Shown: positions 25,954 to 35,242, counted from the first letter of the stretch. The stretch: DNA of 64,000 nucleotides from Flavobacterium sp. J49 (GCF_011742145.1 NZ_JAAQQU010000105.1:523592-587591), one strand, 5' to 3'. Numbers and translations: made by a program. Notes: generated from the letters alone by a model not told the origin.

Positions 25954-27564
25954 ATGAATCTATGTAAATCCTTTTTGTTTTTACTCTTGCTTTTCTTCTG
26001 TGGTGATGGTTATGCTCAATCATCTCCCAACAAGTTATTGCAAAAAGGTTGGGCCGAACTCGTCAAAGACAATGAAACTGAAGCTTTCAAACATTTCTGG
26101 GAAGCCAATGAAAAAGCCACCAAAGACAAAAACGTCAAAGACAAAGCCGATGCCCTATTTTACCTTGGGATTTGCTCTTATGGTTCAAGTTTGGAAAAAG
26201 GACTTCAATTTGCCACACAAGCTTTAGACCAATACAAAAAATTGGAAAAAACCCAGAGCGAAGAAGCCAAAATCGGACGCTACAAATGCCTGCAACTTAT
26301 CAGCACGATATACAGCCGGCAAAAAAAATATGAAGATGCCAAGCGACTCAGCTTAGAAGTTGTCGACGAACTCAAAGACAAAAAGGACAGCACCGGAACT
26401 TTGGGCTTAGCCTATAACAGTTTGGGCGGATTATACGAATTGGAAAACGATTCGGAAACAGCAGAACAGTATTTTAAATTGGCTTTACTGGAGTTTGAAA
26501 AATGGAACAATCTGGCTTATTTACCAACGACTTATTTGAAATTCGGGGAAATGGCCAAACAAAAAAACCAGCAAGAGAAGAGCCTGAATTACTTCCAAAA
26601 AGCACTGGAATTGGCCGAAAACACGCAAAACAAACAAGCACAAGTTTATGCTTTGATTGCACTTGGCAAATGGTATTTGAATTTTGAAAACAACTTTATT
26701 GTCGCCGAAAATTATTTTGACAAAGCCAGAATTATCGCCATTCCGCTTACCGATAAACTATTTGAAATCAAAACCATAGAAGGTTTAATTGAATTGAAAA
26801 AGAAACAAAATGATTTCCAAAAAGTGAGTCAGCTGCAAGAAGAAGTCATCAAAATTAAAGACAGTTTCTATTCCTTTGAAAGAGAACAAATCGTAAAAAG
26901 TCTGGAAGTGCAATTTGAAGTTTCCGAAAAAAACCGAAAGTTGGAACTTATTTCTAAAGAACAAGAAGTTTCAAAATTGACCAATTACCTTTTGATTACT
27001 TTGCTGGCTCTGCTGATTCTCGTCTTTACCATTTTGTATTTTTTCCTCCAAAGAATCAACAAACGAGATAAACAATTACTCAAGACTAAAGAAGAATTGG
27101 TTTCATTGATGGAAGAACAAAAACACCTGAAAGAACAACAATTCCAAAACGATATCGAACACAAAGAAAGTCAGCTAAGTGCCGTGACCATTCAAATGAT
27201 TGAAAAAAATGAAATTTTGGACGAAATCAAAAACATCATCAGCAAAAAAACGCCCAACTCGGAAGTTGAGCTCAAAAAACTGGTGAGCAAGTATACTATT
27301 CAAGACAACAATTGGCGCGACTTTGACCATTATTTTGAGAGCGTAAATAAAAACTTCTACACACGATTGAAACAAAAATACCCTGACATCAGCGCAAACG
27401 ATTTGAAAATTTGTGCCCTAATCAAATTGAACCTTTCCATCAAAGAAATGGCTTCCATACTCAATATTTCTCCCGATAGTGTCAAAACAGCGCGGCACCG
27501 ATTGCGAAAGAAACTCCAACTCAACACTGAAGAAAACCTAACCGACTTCATACTGTCTGTTTAA
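25954..27564 (+). CDS. Membrane-bound TPR protein with C-terminal LuxR-type HTH
   Basis: 536 residues. Signal/anchor MNLCKSFLFLLLLFFCGDGYAQ. Six or seven TPRs cover about 25-330 (for example EAFKHFWEANEKATKD, AEQYFKLALLEFEKW, SLNYFQKALELAENT). One membrane helix at about 347-366 (LLITLLALLILVFTILYFF) is followed by a coiled coil (about 370-430). The last 60 residues are a LuxR/GerE-like helix-turn-helix: NDLKICALIKLNLSIKEMA, then SPDSVKTARHRLRKKL. This looks like a one-component sensor with periplasmic TPRs and a cytoplasmic DNA-binding tail. Targets unknown; the T9SS gene directly downstream is a candidate. Confidence 0.88.
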   Translation: MNLCKSFLFLLLLFFCGDGYAQSSPNKLLQKGWAELVKDNETEAFKHFWEANEKATKDKNVKDKADALFYLGICSYGSSLEKGLQFATQALDQYKKLEKTQSEEAKIGRYKCLQLISTIYSRQKKYEDAKRLSLEVVDELKDKKDSTGTLGLAYNSLGGLYELENDSETAEQYFKLALLEFEKWNNLAYLPTTYLKFGEMAKQKNQQEKSLNYFQKALELAENTQNKQAQVYALIALGKWYLNFENNFIVAENYFDKARIIAIPLTDKLFEIKTIEGLIELKKKQNDFQKVSQLQEEVIKIKDSFYSFEREQIVKSLEVQFEVSEKNRKLELISKEQEVSKLTNYLLITLLALLILVFTILYFFLQRINKRDKQLLKTKEELVSLMEEQKHLKEQQFQNDIEHKESQLSAVTIQMIEKNEILDEIKNIISKKTPNSEVELKKLVSKYTIQDNNWRDFDHYFESVNKNFYTRLKQKYPDISANDLKICALIKLNLSIKEMASILNISPDSVKTARHRLRKKLQLNTEENLTDFILSV

Positions 27565-27603
27565 CAATGACTTACCGCCTTTTTTACGACAAAAAACATC
27601 GAC

Positions 27604-27623
27604 TTGTTTACCTATTGTTTACC
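27604..27623 (+). promoter_or_regulatory. Direct repeat TTGTTTACC x2 upstream of the T9SS type A gene
   Basis: Two TTGTTTACC words start 11 bp apart (27604 and 27615), one helical turn, and lie 11-30 bp before the -33 element at 27634. A single TTGTTTAC occurs upstream of the LuxR-type gene. Placement suits an activator site; the protein that binds is not known. Confidence 0.35.
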
Positions 27624-27633
27624 TGAATTTTGC

Positions 27634-27662
27634 TTGTAATCAAAATCTAATCAGTACTTTTG
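27634..27662 (+). promoter_or_regulatory. Promoter of the T9SS type A gene
   Basis: TTG (27634-27636), 18 bp, TACTTTTG (27655-27662). Full match to the Bacteroidota consensus. The ATG follows at 27713, leaving a leader of about 45 bases. Confidence 0.6.
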
Positions 27663-27712
27663 AATTTGTAAATTGCTATGAAAAAGTTACTTTAATCAAA
27701 TCGGTGCTAATT

Positions 27713-28645
27713 ATGAAACAGCATTATCTTCTTTTAAGTATTGTTTTATTACTCTCTTCTACCATTAATGCCCAAGTGGTTAATGGAAATTTTGAAACCG
27801 TAAAGCCTAATCTACTACCGAGTAATTGGGGTATGAATTTTACGCAACCGGTAAGTATAGATACCCAAAGCGGTGGAATGGTAACCAACCAAATTCAATA
27901 TACTACGAACATACCTTCGATGGTTTATGCTGTTACCGATTCACAAAACGGACAATTTGCTATGGAAATTTCTAATGCTTTCAACACCACTCAAAACCAA
28001 GTAATTCCGGGAAGTGCAACCATTTTCAGTGATGCCAACCAAGATTTCCCGGGTTGGAATGCAGGTATTCCCATTGCAGTAAACGCTCAAGTTTACATGA
28101 TTGGTTTTTACTATAAATTTTTACCCGTAGGGAATGATATTGCCGAGGCCAAAATCGAAGTTTTTGACAACAATGGTGCTTTAATAGGCAATGCCGAAGT
28201 AGATATTATGGGAACAAATAACCAATTTGAATACGTTTATATGCCAATAAATTTCACCTCAAATGCAGTAAAAGATTTTATGACTATAAGCTTTTCCATG
28301 GCAAAAGAAGGTTCTACGCCTACTTTCGGCAGTCGTTTATTGGTTGACAATGTGGTAACCAATTTTGAAGCTTTGGATTTGTTAGACACACCGATTTCGG
28401 CAGAATTCTTAATGTATCCGACATTGGCAGACCACGAATTAAATATCATTCCGGGACATTTACAAAGTGACTTGATTGACTATAAAATTATCGATACCCA
28501 AGGAAAAATCATCAAACAAAATACGACTGTTCATGACACAAATTACATCTATACCATGGATGTAAGCCAGTTAAATTCGGGAATGTACTTTTTACAAGCA
28601 ACTTCAAATACCGGTAGCATTACTAAAAAATTTATCAAAAAATAG
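27713..28645 (+). CDS. T9SS type A sorting-domain secreted protein
   Basis: 310 residues from the ATG at 27713; a GTG 9 bp upstream is possible. Signal peptide MKQHYLLLSIVLLLSSTINAQ. Middle part: a carbohydrate-binding/galactose-binding-like beta sandwich (NGNFETVKPNLLPSNWGM; MIGFYYKFLPVGNDIAEAKIEVFD). C-terminal 75 residues: type A sorting domain with YPTLADHELNIIPG, IIDTQGKIIK, LNSGMYFLQ and a basic end, the substrate signal for T9SS. Cargo function unknown; a secreted glycan-binding protein is possible. Confidence 0.85.
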   Translation: MKQHYLLLSIVLLLSSTINAQVVNGNFETVKPNLLPSNWGMNFTQPVSIDTQSGGMVTNQIQYTTNIPSMVYAVTDSQNGQFAMEISNAFNTTQNQVIPGSATIFSDANQDFPGWNAGIPIAVNAQVYMIGFYYKFLPVGNDIAEAKIEVFDNNGALIGNAEVDIMGTNNQFEYVYMPINFTSNAVKDFMTISFSMAKEGSTPTFGSRLLVDNVVTNFEALDLLDTPISAEFLMYPTLADHELNIIPGHLQSDLIDYKIIDTQGKIIKQNTTVHDTNYIYTMDVSQLNSGMYFLQATSNTGSITKKFIKK

Positions 28646-28670
28646 AGCGAGTTAATAAGCCATGTTGAAC

Positions 28671-28715
28671 AAGCCGGATTGAAAAGTAATTACTTCAATC
28701 CGGTTTATTTTTTTT
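28671..28715 (+). terminator. Terminator after the T9SS type A gene
   Basis: CCGGATTGAA pairs with TTCAATCCGG around a short loop; a run of T (28708-28715) follows. Confidence 0.75.
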
Positions 28716-28756
28716 CTGAAGTCGAAGTTTATATCTTTACTAAAAAATAAAACTTT

Positions 28757-29638
28757 ATGGATTTTTCAGCAAAAATGCTTCGCGATAATGCCTTGGCAGA
28801 CAAAGTAATTGTAGTAACGGGTGGCGGAAGTGGCTTGGGCAAAGCCATGACCAAATACTTTTTGGAACTGGGTGCCAAAGTTGCCATCACTTCAAGAGAT
28901 ATCGAAAAACTTAAAACCACCGCAACCGAACTAGAAACGGAAACCGGTGGAAAATGTTTGCCTTTACAATGCGATGTGCGTCATTATGACCAAGTCGAAG
29001 CCATGCTGGCGGAAGTGTTGAAAACCTTTGGCAAAGTCGATATCCTATTGAACAATGCAGCCGGAAACTTCATTTCACCAACTGAAAGATTATCAGCCAA
29101 TGCTTTTGATACCATTATAGATATTGTTTTAAAAGGTTCTAAAAACTGTACACTCGCTTTCGGAAAACATTGGATAAACACCAAACAAACCAACTGCAAT
29201 GTTCTAAACATTGTCACTACTTATGCTTGGACAGGTTCCGGTTATGTAGTACCAAGTGCTACTGCCAAAGCCGGTGTTTTAGCCATGACCCGTAGTTTGG
29301 CTGTAGAATGGGCCAAATACGGGATCCGCATGAACGCTATTGCTCCGGGACCATTTCCTACCAAAGGTGCTTGGGACCGATTATTACCCGGCGATTTAGC
29401 CGAAAAGTTTGACATGGCCAAAAAAGTGCCGTTGCGAAGAGTGGGTGACCATCAGGAACTGGCGAATCTCGCCGCTTACATGGTTTCCGATTTCTCGGCT
29501 TACATCAATGGTGAAGTCGTAACCATCGACGGTGGCGAATGGCTTCAAGGTGCAGGACAGTTCAATATCTTGGAAAAAATTCCTCAAGAAATGTGGGACA
29601 TGTTGGAAATGATGATTAAGAATAAAGGAAATAAGTAG
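28757..29638 (+). CDS. SDR-family 2,4-dienoyl-CoA reductase
   Basis: 293 residues. Rossmann motif TGGGSGLG is at 21-28, LLNNAAGNFISP near 96-107, and the catalytic-site stretch SGYVVPSATAKAGVLAM with Lys, as in the mitochondrial DECR1 family, near 173-189. It then has YGIRMNAIAPGPFPTKGAW, also DECR-like. The enzyme reduces 2,4-dienoyl-CoA with NADPH during oxidation of unsaturated fatty acids. The classic SDR Tyr-x-x-x-Lys is replaced by this subfamily's arrangement. It stands alone between a terminator and parA. Confidence 0.88.
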   Translation: MDFSAKMLRDNALADKVIVVTGGGSGLGKAMTKYFLELGAKVAITSRDIEKLKTTATELETETGGKCLPLQCDVRHYDQVEAMLAEVLKTFGKVDILLNNAAGNFISPTERLSANAFDTIIDIVLKGSKNCTLAFGKHWINTKQTNCNVLNIVTTYAWTGSGYVVPSATAKAGVLAMTRSLAVEWAKYGIRMNAIAPGPFPTKGAWDRLLPGDLAEKFDMAKKVPLRRVGDHQELANLAAYMVSDFSAYINGEVVTIDGGEWLQGAGQFNILEKIPQEMWDMLEMMIKNKGNK

Positions 29639-29688
29639 ACTTTATAAGATTAAAAAGGGCGATGTTTTATACCCAAAAAAACTTATTT

Positions 29689-29711
29689 CTAATCCCTTTT
29701 CTCTTATCCCT
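29689..29711 (-). repeat. Inverted copy of the AAGGGATTAG/AGGGATAAG repeat
   Basis: Read on the minus strand: AGGGATAAGAGAAAAGGGATTAG. Same words as at 49853-49879 and, in part, in mutB and at 58108. Confidence 0.55.
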
Positions 29712-29751
29712 CTATTCTTCAAAACTTTACCTAAATGTTAACAAATAAGCC

Positions 29752-29781
29752 TTGACAAACCCATAATTAATCGTATTTTTA
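29752..29781 (+). promoter_or_regulatory. Promoter of parA-parB
   Basis: TTG (29752-29754), 19 bp, TATTTTTA (29774-29781), one mismatch to TAnnTTTG. The parA ATG follows 24 bp later. Confidence 0.55.
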
Positions 29782-29805
29782 CGGCTCAAAATTGACTATA
29801 TATAA

Positions 29806-30573
29806 ATGGGTAAAATCATTGCAATTGCCAACCAAAAGGGTGGTGTCGGGAAAACAACAACTTCGGTTAATCTTGCGGCATCATTGGGTGTTTTAGAAAA
29901 AAAAGTGTTACTGATTGATGCTGATCCGCAAGCCAACGCCAGTTCAGGTTTGGGCATCGATGTGGAAAGTGTTGAAATTGGAACTTACCAAATTTTAGAA
30001 CACAGTAATACTCCGGAAGAAGCCACAATTGCTTGCACAGCGCCCAATGTTTGGGTGGTTCCGGCACATATTGATTTGGTGGCCATCGAAATCGAATTGG
30101 TCGACAAAGAAAACCGAGAATACATGCTCAAACAAGCCTTGGAAAGCGTAAAAGACCAATACGATTATATTTTGATTGATTGTGCGCCATCCTTAGGTCT
30201 ATTGACTTTAAACGCTTTAACTGCAGCGGATAGTGTAGTGATTCCGATTCAGTGTGAATACTTTGCTTTGGAAGGTTTAGGAAAATTGCTGAACACGATT
30301 AAAAGCGTCCAAAAAATACACAATCCCAATTTAGATATCGAAGGGCTTTTACTAACCATGTATGACTCTCGTTTGCGTTTGTCCAATCAAGTGGTAGAAG
30401 AAGTGCAAAAGCATTTTAATGATATGGTATTCAAAACCATTATCCAACGCAATGTAAAATTGAGTGAGGCGCCAAGTTTTGGAGAAAGTATCATCAATTT
30501 TGACGCTACGAGCAGAGGTGCTACCAACTACTTAAGTTTGGCACAAGAAATTATCAAGAAAAACACCAAATAA
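29806..30573 (+). CDS. parA: Chromosome-partitioning ATPase ParA
   Basis: 255 residues, Soj/ParA type. The deviant Walker A KGGVGKTT (11-18) starts a typical MGKIIAIANQKGG leader. DADPQANASSGLG (about 40-52) and Walker B DYILIDCAPSLGL (about 120-132) are present. There is no N-terminal HTH, so it is a chromosomal ParA. ATP-bound ParA coats the nucleoid and pulls ParB-parS complexes, segregating origins. Four bases separate it from parB; the operon continues to DUF5683 and dapB. Confidence 0.95.
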   Translation: MGKIIAIANQKGGVGKTTTSVNLAASLGVLEKKVLLIDADPQANASSGLGIDVESVEIGTYQILEHSNTPEEATIACTAPNVWVVPAHIDLVAIEIELVDKENREYMLKQALESVKDQYDYILIDCAPSLGLLTLNALTAADSVVIPIQCEYFALEGLGKLLNTIKSVQKIHNPNLDIEGLLLTMYDSRLRLSNQVVEEVQKHFNDMVFKTIIQRNVKLSEAPSFGESIINFDATSRGATNYLSLAQEIIKKNTK

Positions 30574-30576
30574 GCC

Positions 30577-31476
30577 ATGGCAAAAGCGGTAAAAAAACAA
30601 GCCTTAGGAAGAGGATTATCTGCCCTATTGAAAGATCCTGAAAACGATATCAAATCGGTAAACGATAAAAATGCCGATAAGGTCGTTGGCAATATCATCG
30701 AATTGGATATTGAATCGATTGAAATCAATCCGTTTCAGCCTAGAACTAACTTCAATGAAGAATCTTTACAGGAATTAGCGTCTTCCATCAAGGAATTAGG
30801 GCTTATCCAACCGATTACCGTTCGTAAGTTGGACTTCAATAAATACCAATTGATTTCGGGAGAACGCCGTTTACGCGCTTCCAAATTGGTCGGATTAACC
30901 ACTGTTCCGGCATACATCCGAATTGCCAATGACAATGAGTCACTGATTATGGCTTTGGTGGAAAATATTCAGCGTCATGATTTAGACCCGATTGAAATTG
31001 CCTTGTCTTACCAAAGATTAATTGACGAAATCCAATTGACTCAAGAGCAAATGAGTGAACGTGTGGGTAAAAAACGCTCCACCATCACTAACTACCTGCG
31101 ATTATTGAAGTTAGACCCGATTATCCAAACCGGAATTCGTGACGGATTCATCAGTATGGGACACGGTCGTGCGATTATCAACATTGAAAACCAAGACGTA
31201 CAAACAGACATTTACCAAAAAATTGTCAGCCAAAATCTATCGGTTCGTGAAACCGAAGCTTTGGTTAAAAACTACCAAGACAGTTTAAAACCTGCGGCTG
31301 CTAAAGCCAAAAAAGGAGAGAGTTTTGCCATTGCGGAAGACCAAAAAAAGGCCATCACCAATTTCTTCGGAACCAAAATCGATGTAAAAGTGGCCGGAAA
31401 CGGTAAAGGTAAAATCACCATTCCTTTTCACTCTGAGGAAGATTTTAACCGCATTATCAAATTAATCAAAGGTTAG
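30577..31476 (+). CDS. parB: Chromosome-partitioning protein ParB (CTPase)
   Basis: 299 residues. The ParB/Srx CTPase core includes ELDIESIEINPFQPRTNFNE, then GERRLRASKLVGLTTVPAYI and LIMALVENIQRHDLDPIEIA (box II-like). A HTH near 160-185 has QEQMSERVGKKRSTITNYLR. The C-terminus has a short dimerisation domain ending DFNRIIKLIKG. It binds parS sites near oriC and spreads by CTP-dependent sliding. A parS-like 16-mer was not found in this window by eye. Its stop overlaps the GTG start of the next gene. Confidence 0.95.
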   Translation: MAKAVKKQALGRGLSALLKDPENDIKSVNDKNADKVVGNIIELDIESIEINPFQPRTNFNEESLQELASSIKELGLIQPITVRKLDFNKYQLISGERRLRASKLVGLTTVPAYIRIANDNESLIMALVENIQRHDLDPIEIALSYQRLIDEIQLTQEQMSERVGKKRSTITNYLRLLKLDPIIQTGIRDGFISMGHGRAIINIENQDVQTDIYQKIVSQNLSVRETEALVKNYQDSLKPAAAKAKKGESFAIAEDQKKAITNFFGTKIDVKVAGNGKGKITIPFHSEEDFNRIIKLIKG

Positions 31477-32033
31477 TGACTAGGCTGTTTTACATAGTTG
31501 TTCTTTGCTTTCTGATAGGAAATCACAATCTTTATTCACAACAAACAGTGGAAGGTTTGGTGATCAAAGACAGCACCAAACTGAAAGAAATAGATCCGCT
31601 AACGCCTTCAAAAGCCGCTTTTTACTCGGCTATTTTGCCCGGATTGGGTCAGGCGTACAACAAACGATACTGGAAAATTCCCATCGTTTACGGTGCCATC
31701 GGAACCAGCATGTACTTTTACCTCGACAACAACAAAAAATACCACAGTTATCGTGATGCTTACAAAAGAAGATTGGCCGGATTTAGCGGTGATGAATATG
31801 ATTACTTGGATGATTCCCGATTGGTACAAGCCCAACGTTTTTACCAAAGAAACAGAGATTTGTCGCTCTTGGTCACTTTAGGCTTTTATATTTTAAACAT
31901 TGTAGATGCCAATGTAGATGCCCATTTGATACAATTCAATGTAAACGATAAACTATCGGTAGCACCGGATATTTACCAAAACGATTTTACGGCCAGACCT
32001 AATCTGGGCCTAACTTTAAATTTCAAGTTCTGA
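31476..32033 (+). CDS. DUF5683 family membrane protein
   Basis: 185 residues. The start is GTG at 31476, sharing its G with the parB stop (TAGTG), so translation is coupled. Signal peptide or first helix MTRLFYIVVLCFLIGNHNLYSQ. The conserved block PSKAAFYSAILPGLGQAYNK and YWKIPIVYGAIGTSMYFYLD at about 43-83 defines DUF5683; a second helix lies at about 125-142. C-terminus NLGLTLNFKF looks like an outer-membrane beta-strand end. Function unknown; it is widespread between parB and dapB in Bacteroidota. Confidence 0.85.
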   Translation: MTRLFYIVVLCFLIGNHNLYSQQTVEGLVIKDSTKLKEIDPLTPSKAAFYSAILPGLGQAYNKRYWKIPIVYGAIGTSMYFYLDNNKKYHSYRDAYKRRLAGFSGDEYDYLDDSRLVQAQRFYQRNRDLSLLVTLGFYILNIVDANVDAHLIQFNVNDKLSVAPDIYQNDFTARPNLGLTLNFKF

Positions 32034-32737
32034 TGAAAATTGCACTTCTGGGATACGGAAAAATGGGCAAAGTGATTGAGAGAATCGCTTTAGAAAGAGG
32101 TCACGAAATTGTACTCAAAAAAGACGAAAGCAACACTTACGAAGGATTGGAAACTGCCGATGTCGCTATTGATTTCAGCGTACCAATGGTCGCGGTTGAT
32201 AATATCACGAAAGCATTTCATCTCAATATTCCGGTAGTTTGCGGGACTACGGGTTGGTTAGAGCGTTATGATGAAGTAGTCAAATTATGCCAAGAAAAAA
32301 ACGGCGCATTTTTATACGGTTCTAATTTTAGTTTGGGTGTGAATTTATTTTTTGAACTGAATAATTATTTGGCCAAAATGATGGCACGATTCTCTTCGGT
32401 GTACAAAGTTTCGATGGAAGAGATTCACCATACCCAAAAACTCGATTCTCCCAGTGGAACGGCTATTTCTTTGGCCAAAGGCGTTATCGAAAATTCAGCT
32501 TACACTTCTTGGACGGAAGAAGCTGCCGGTGAAAACCAAATTCACATCGAAGCCAAACGTATCGAAAATGTACCCGGAACACACAGTGTTTACTACAGTT
32601 CTGACGTAGATTTTATCGAAATCAAACACGTAGCGCATAACAGAGAAGGTTTTGCATTAGGCGCTGTTTTAGCAGCCGAGTGGATTCAGGGCAAAAAAGG
32701 CGTTTTCTCGATGAAAGATGTCCTTGATTTAAAATAA
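32033..32737 (+). CDS. dapB: 4-hydroxy-tetrahydrodipicolinate reductase
   Basis: 234 residues, short for the family (usually 240-270). NAD(P)-binding GYGKMGK (7-13), IDFSVPMV, CGTTGW (about 71-76), and the catalytic EEIHHTQKLDSPSGTA (about 131-146, His-His then Lys). It makes tetrahydrodipicolinate for lysine and meso-DAP synthesis. The ATG overlaps the previous stop codon (TGATG). Downstream of dapB is a 72-bp gap before lepB. Confidence 0.93.
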   Translation: MKIALLGYGKMGKVIERIALERGHEIVLKKDESNTYEGLETADVAIDFSVPMVAVDNITKAFHLNIPVVCGTTGWLERYDEVVKLCQEKNGAFLYGSNFSLGVNLFFELNNYLAKMMARFSSVYKVSMEEIHHTQKLDSPSGTAISLAKGVIENSAYTSWTEEAAGENQIHIEAKRIENVPGTHSVYYSSDVDFIEIKHVAHNREGFALGAVLAAEWIQGKKGVFSMKDVLDLK

Positions 32738-32809
32738 CCAAAACTTAAAATTGTAACAATAGTTTAGTTTGATAAACTTATAACCAAATAAACTTTTAAA
32801 CCCAATATT

Positions 32810-34546
32810 ATGTCAACATATCAATGGTTTGTATTTTTCCTGATTGTTCAGGTGATTCACGGATTAGGAACTTGGAAATTATACGAAAAAGCAGGAAGAA
32901 AAAGATGGGAAGCCTTTGTACCGGTTTATAACGCCATTGTTTTAATGCGAATCATAGGCAGACCAACGTTGTGGACTTTACTCCTATTCATTCCTATCAT
33001 TAACCTGATAATGTTTCCGGTAATATGGGTAGAGACTTTGAGAAGCTTTGGCAAGAAATCTACAGCAGATACTTGGTTGGGGATTTTCACTTTTGGTCTT
33101 TACATTTATTACATCAATTATACTCAAGACGTAAATTACATATCCGACAGAAGTTTAGTTTCTACCACTAAAACCGGTGATACTATCAGTTCACTCCTTT
33201 TTGCTATTGTAGTCGCTACATTGGTTCATACTTATGTGATGCAGCCTTTTACAATTCCATCGTCCTCGTTGGAGAAATCTTTACTCGTAGGGGATTTCCT
33301 CTTTGTAAGTAAATTTCATTATGGCGCGAGAATACCAATGACCACAGTAGCCGCTCCAATGGTTCATGACACTCTTCCTTTTGTTAAAATAAAATCATAT
33401 TTATATGACGATGACAATCCTCAATCTTGGAAGAACAAATTACAACTTCCCTATTTTAGATTTCCAGGATTTGAAAAAATAGAGAATAGCGACATTGTCG
33501 TTTTTAATTGGCCAAGGGATACATTATTTCACATGTATAAACCTGCTGACAGAAGATACAGTAAGCCAACAGATAAAAAAACCAATTATGTAAAACGTTG
33601 TGTTGGAATTCCCGGTGACAGTTTGCAAATCAAAAACGGTATCGTTTTTATTAATGGGAAAGAATTAATTTTACCTGAGAGAGCAAAACCACAATTTGGT
33701 TTCAATGTTAAATTAAAGGAAAATTTATCACAAGGATTTATCGATCAATATGACATTAAAGAATTTAATACCGGTATCAAAGTTGAACGTAAGCTTTGGG
33801 ACAATACAGTTGTAAAAGACTACTTGGATAAAGAAGGTTATAATTTGAACGAATTGTATAAGGATTCAACTGAAGTGTATGTTTTGGGTAGCATTGATGA
33901 AGATTTAATAAAAAAATTAAATCTTAGGAGTTCATTAAATTTTTTCCAAGCCAATTTAACACAAGAGATAGCTGACCAACTTAAGAAAGATTCCAGAGTT
34001 GAAAGTATTAACCGTTATTTAAAAACTGGTGCTGAAGATGGAATCTTCCCAGATTTTCCAGACAGAAAACCTTCTGTAACCAACAATTGGAACAGTGATA
34101 ATATGGGACCAATTTACATCCCTGAAGCTGGAAAAACGGTTAATTTAAACTTACAAACATTACCTTTTTACAAAATCATTATTGGAGAATACGAAAAAAA
34201 TGATTTGAAGGTAATTGGTGATGACATATATATCAATGATCAAAAAGTAACTTCTTATACCTTCAAACAAAACTATTATTGGATGATGGGAGACAATAGA
34301 AATAACTCTTTAGACGCGCGTTATTATGGATATACTCCGGAAGATCATATCGTTGGAAAACCGGTATTTATTTGGATGAGTTGGGATTCTAACGGAAGTG
34401 GACTCAATAAAATCCGTTGGAACAGACTATTTACCACCGTAAACGGCGAAGGCCAACCAGAATCCTATTTTAAATACTTCTTAGGCTTAGTTGCTTTGTA
34501 TGTTTTGGGTGATTATTTTTGGAAAAGAAGAAAAGCGAAGGCGTAG
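32810..34546 (+). CDS. lepB: Signal peptidase I, large Bacteroidota form
   Basis: 578 residues; E. coli LepB is 324. The N-terminal 110 residues form a DUF5684-like membrane block (three helices), followed by a catalytic transmembrane helix and IPSSSLEKSLLVGDFLFVSK with the nucleophile near Ser153. Lys lies in TNYVKRCVGIPGDSLQI near 258-274. A 200-residue insert (about 285-485) separates this from the C-terminal GDNRNNSLDARYYGY and the closing TM helix. The enzyme removes Sec/Tat signal peptides at the membrane. No damage is visible; the N-terminal block and insert are lineage features. Confidence 0.93.
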   Translation: MSTYQWFVFFLIVQVIHGLGTWKLYEKAGRKRWEAFVPVYNAIVLMRIIGRPTLWTLLLFIPIINLIMFPVIWVETLRSFGKKSTADTWLGIFTFGLYIYYINYTQDVNYISDRSLVSTTKTGDTISSLLFAIVVATLVHTYVMQPFTIPSSSLEKSLLVGDFLFVSKFHYGARIPMTTVAAPMVHDTLPFVKIKSYLYDDDNPQSWKNKLQLPYFRFPGFEKIENSDIVVFNWPRDTLFHMYKPADRRYSKPTDKKTNYVKRCVGIPGDSLQIKNGIVFINGKELILPERAKPQFGFNVKLKENLSQGFIDQYDIKEFNTGIKVERKLWDNTVVKDYLDKEGYNLNELYKDSTEVYVLGSIDEDLIKKLNLRSSLNFFQANLTQEIADQLKKDSRVESINRYLKTGAEDGIFPDFPDRKPSVTNNWNSDNMGPIYIPEAGKTVNLNLQTLPFYKIIIGEYEKNDLKVIGDDIYINDQKVTSYTFKQNYYWMMGDNRNNSLDARYYGYTPEDHIVGKPVFIWMSWDSNGSGLNKIRWNRLFTTVNGEGQPESYFKYFLGLVALYVLGDYFWKRRKAKA

Positions 34547-34621
34547 TTTAAATGTTTGAAACGGTTTAAGTGTCAAGAGTTGTTATCAAAATAAACATGA
34601 TTAAACTATTCAAATAACCAA

Positions 34622-35242
34622 ATGAACAATATCCTCATTCACCCATGCTATTTCCCATCCATCAGTCATTTTGCGGCCATCGCTCAAAGTGATTTGGTGA
34701 CTTTTGAAATGGATGATAATTTCCAAAAGCAAACCAACCGCAACCGAATGTACATTTACAGTCCAAATGGCATTCAGTTACTCAATATTCCCATCAAGCA
34801 TTCTAAAACCGCACACCAAAAGACCAAGGATGTTCGCTTAGAAACTGCTTTTGATTGGCAGAAGCAGCATTTTAAATCACTAGATGCGGCCTATCGCAGT
34901 TCGCCTTTCTTTGAGTATTTTGAGGATGATATTCGCCCGATATTTGAAAAGAAACACGAATTTTTGATGGACTTAAATCTGGAAACAATGTCGATAGTAT
35001 CCAATTGTCTCGGACTGGAATTTGATTACAACGAAACGGAGGAATATTTTCATGAAGTCGACGATAAAACTGATTTCAGAAATTTGGTAAACGGCAAAAA
35101 AGACACTTTGCAATTTGAAGCTTACACTCAGGTTTTTGGAGAGAAACACGGTTATTTGAACAACTTAAGCATCTTGGATTTGTTATTCAATGAAGGAAGA
35201 TATGCTCTGGATTATTTGAAAAAACAATCCCTTACTCCGTAA
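34622..35242 (+). CDS. WbqC-family protein
   Basis: 206 residues. Starts HPCYFPSISHFAAIAQSDL, the family's opening, with the typical NRMYIYSPNGIQLLNIPIK and the DAAYRSSPFFEYFEDDIRPIF block (about 88-108). WbqC is a hotdog-like family found in O-antigen clusters and in Bacteroidota housekeeping loci; the biochemical role is unclear. Here it lies behind lepB, a conserved neighbour. Its last 11 bp overlap the end of the convergent EEP gene. Confidence 0.88.
   Translation: MNNILIHPCYFPSISHFAAIAQSDLVTFEMDDNFQKQTNRNRMYIYSPNGIQLLNIPIKHSKTAHQKTKDVRLETAFDWQKQHFKSLDAAYRSSPFFEYFEDDIRPIFEKKHEFLMDLNLETMSIVSNCLGLEFDYNETEEYFHEVDDKTDFRNLVNGKKDTLQFEAYTQVFGEKHGYLNNLSILDLLFNEGRYALDYLKKQSLTP

Noticed and set aside
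29806..31476. parS-like site in or beside parA-parB
   Set aside because: No 16-bp palindrome of the TGTTNCACGTGAAACA type was seen by eye here or elsewhere in the window.
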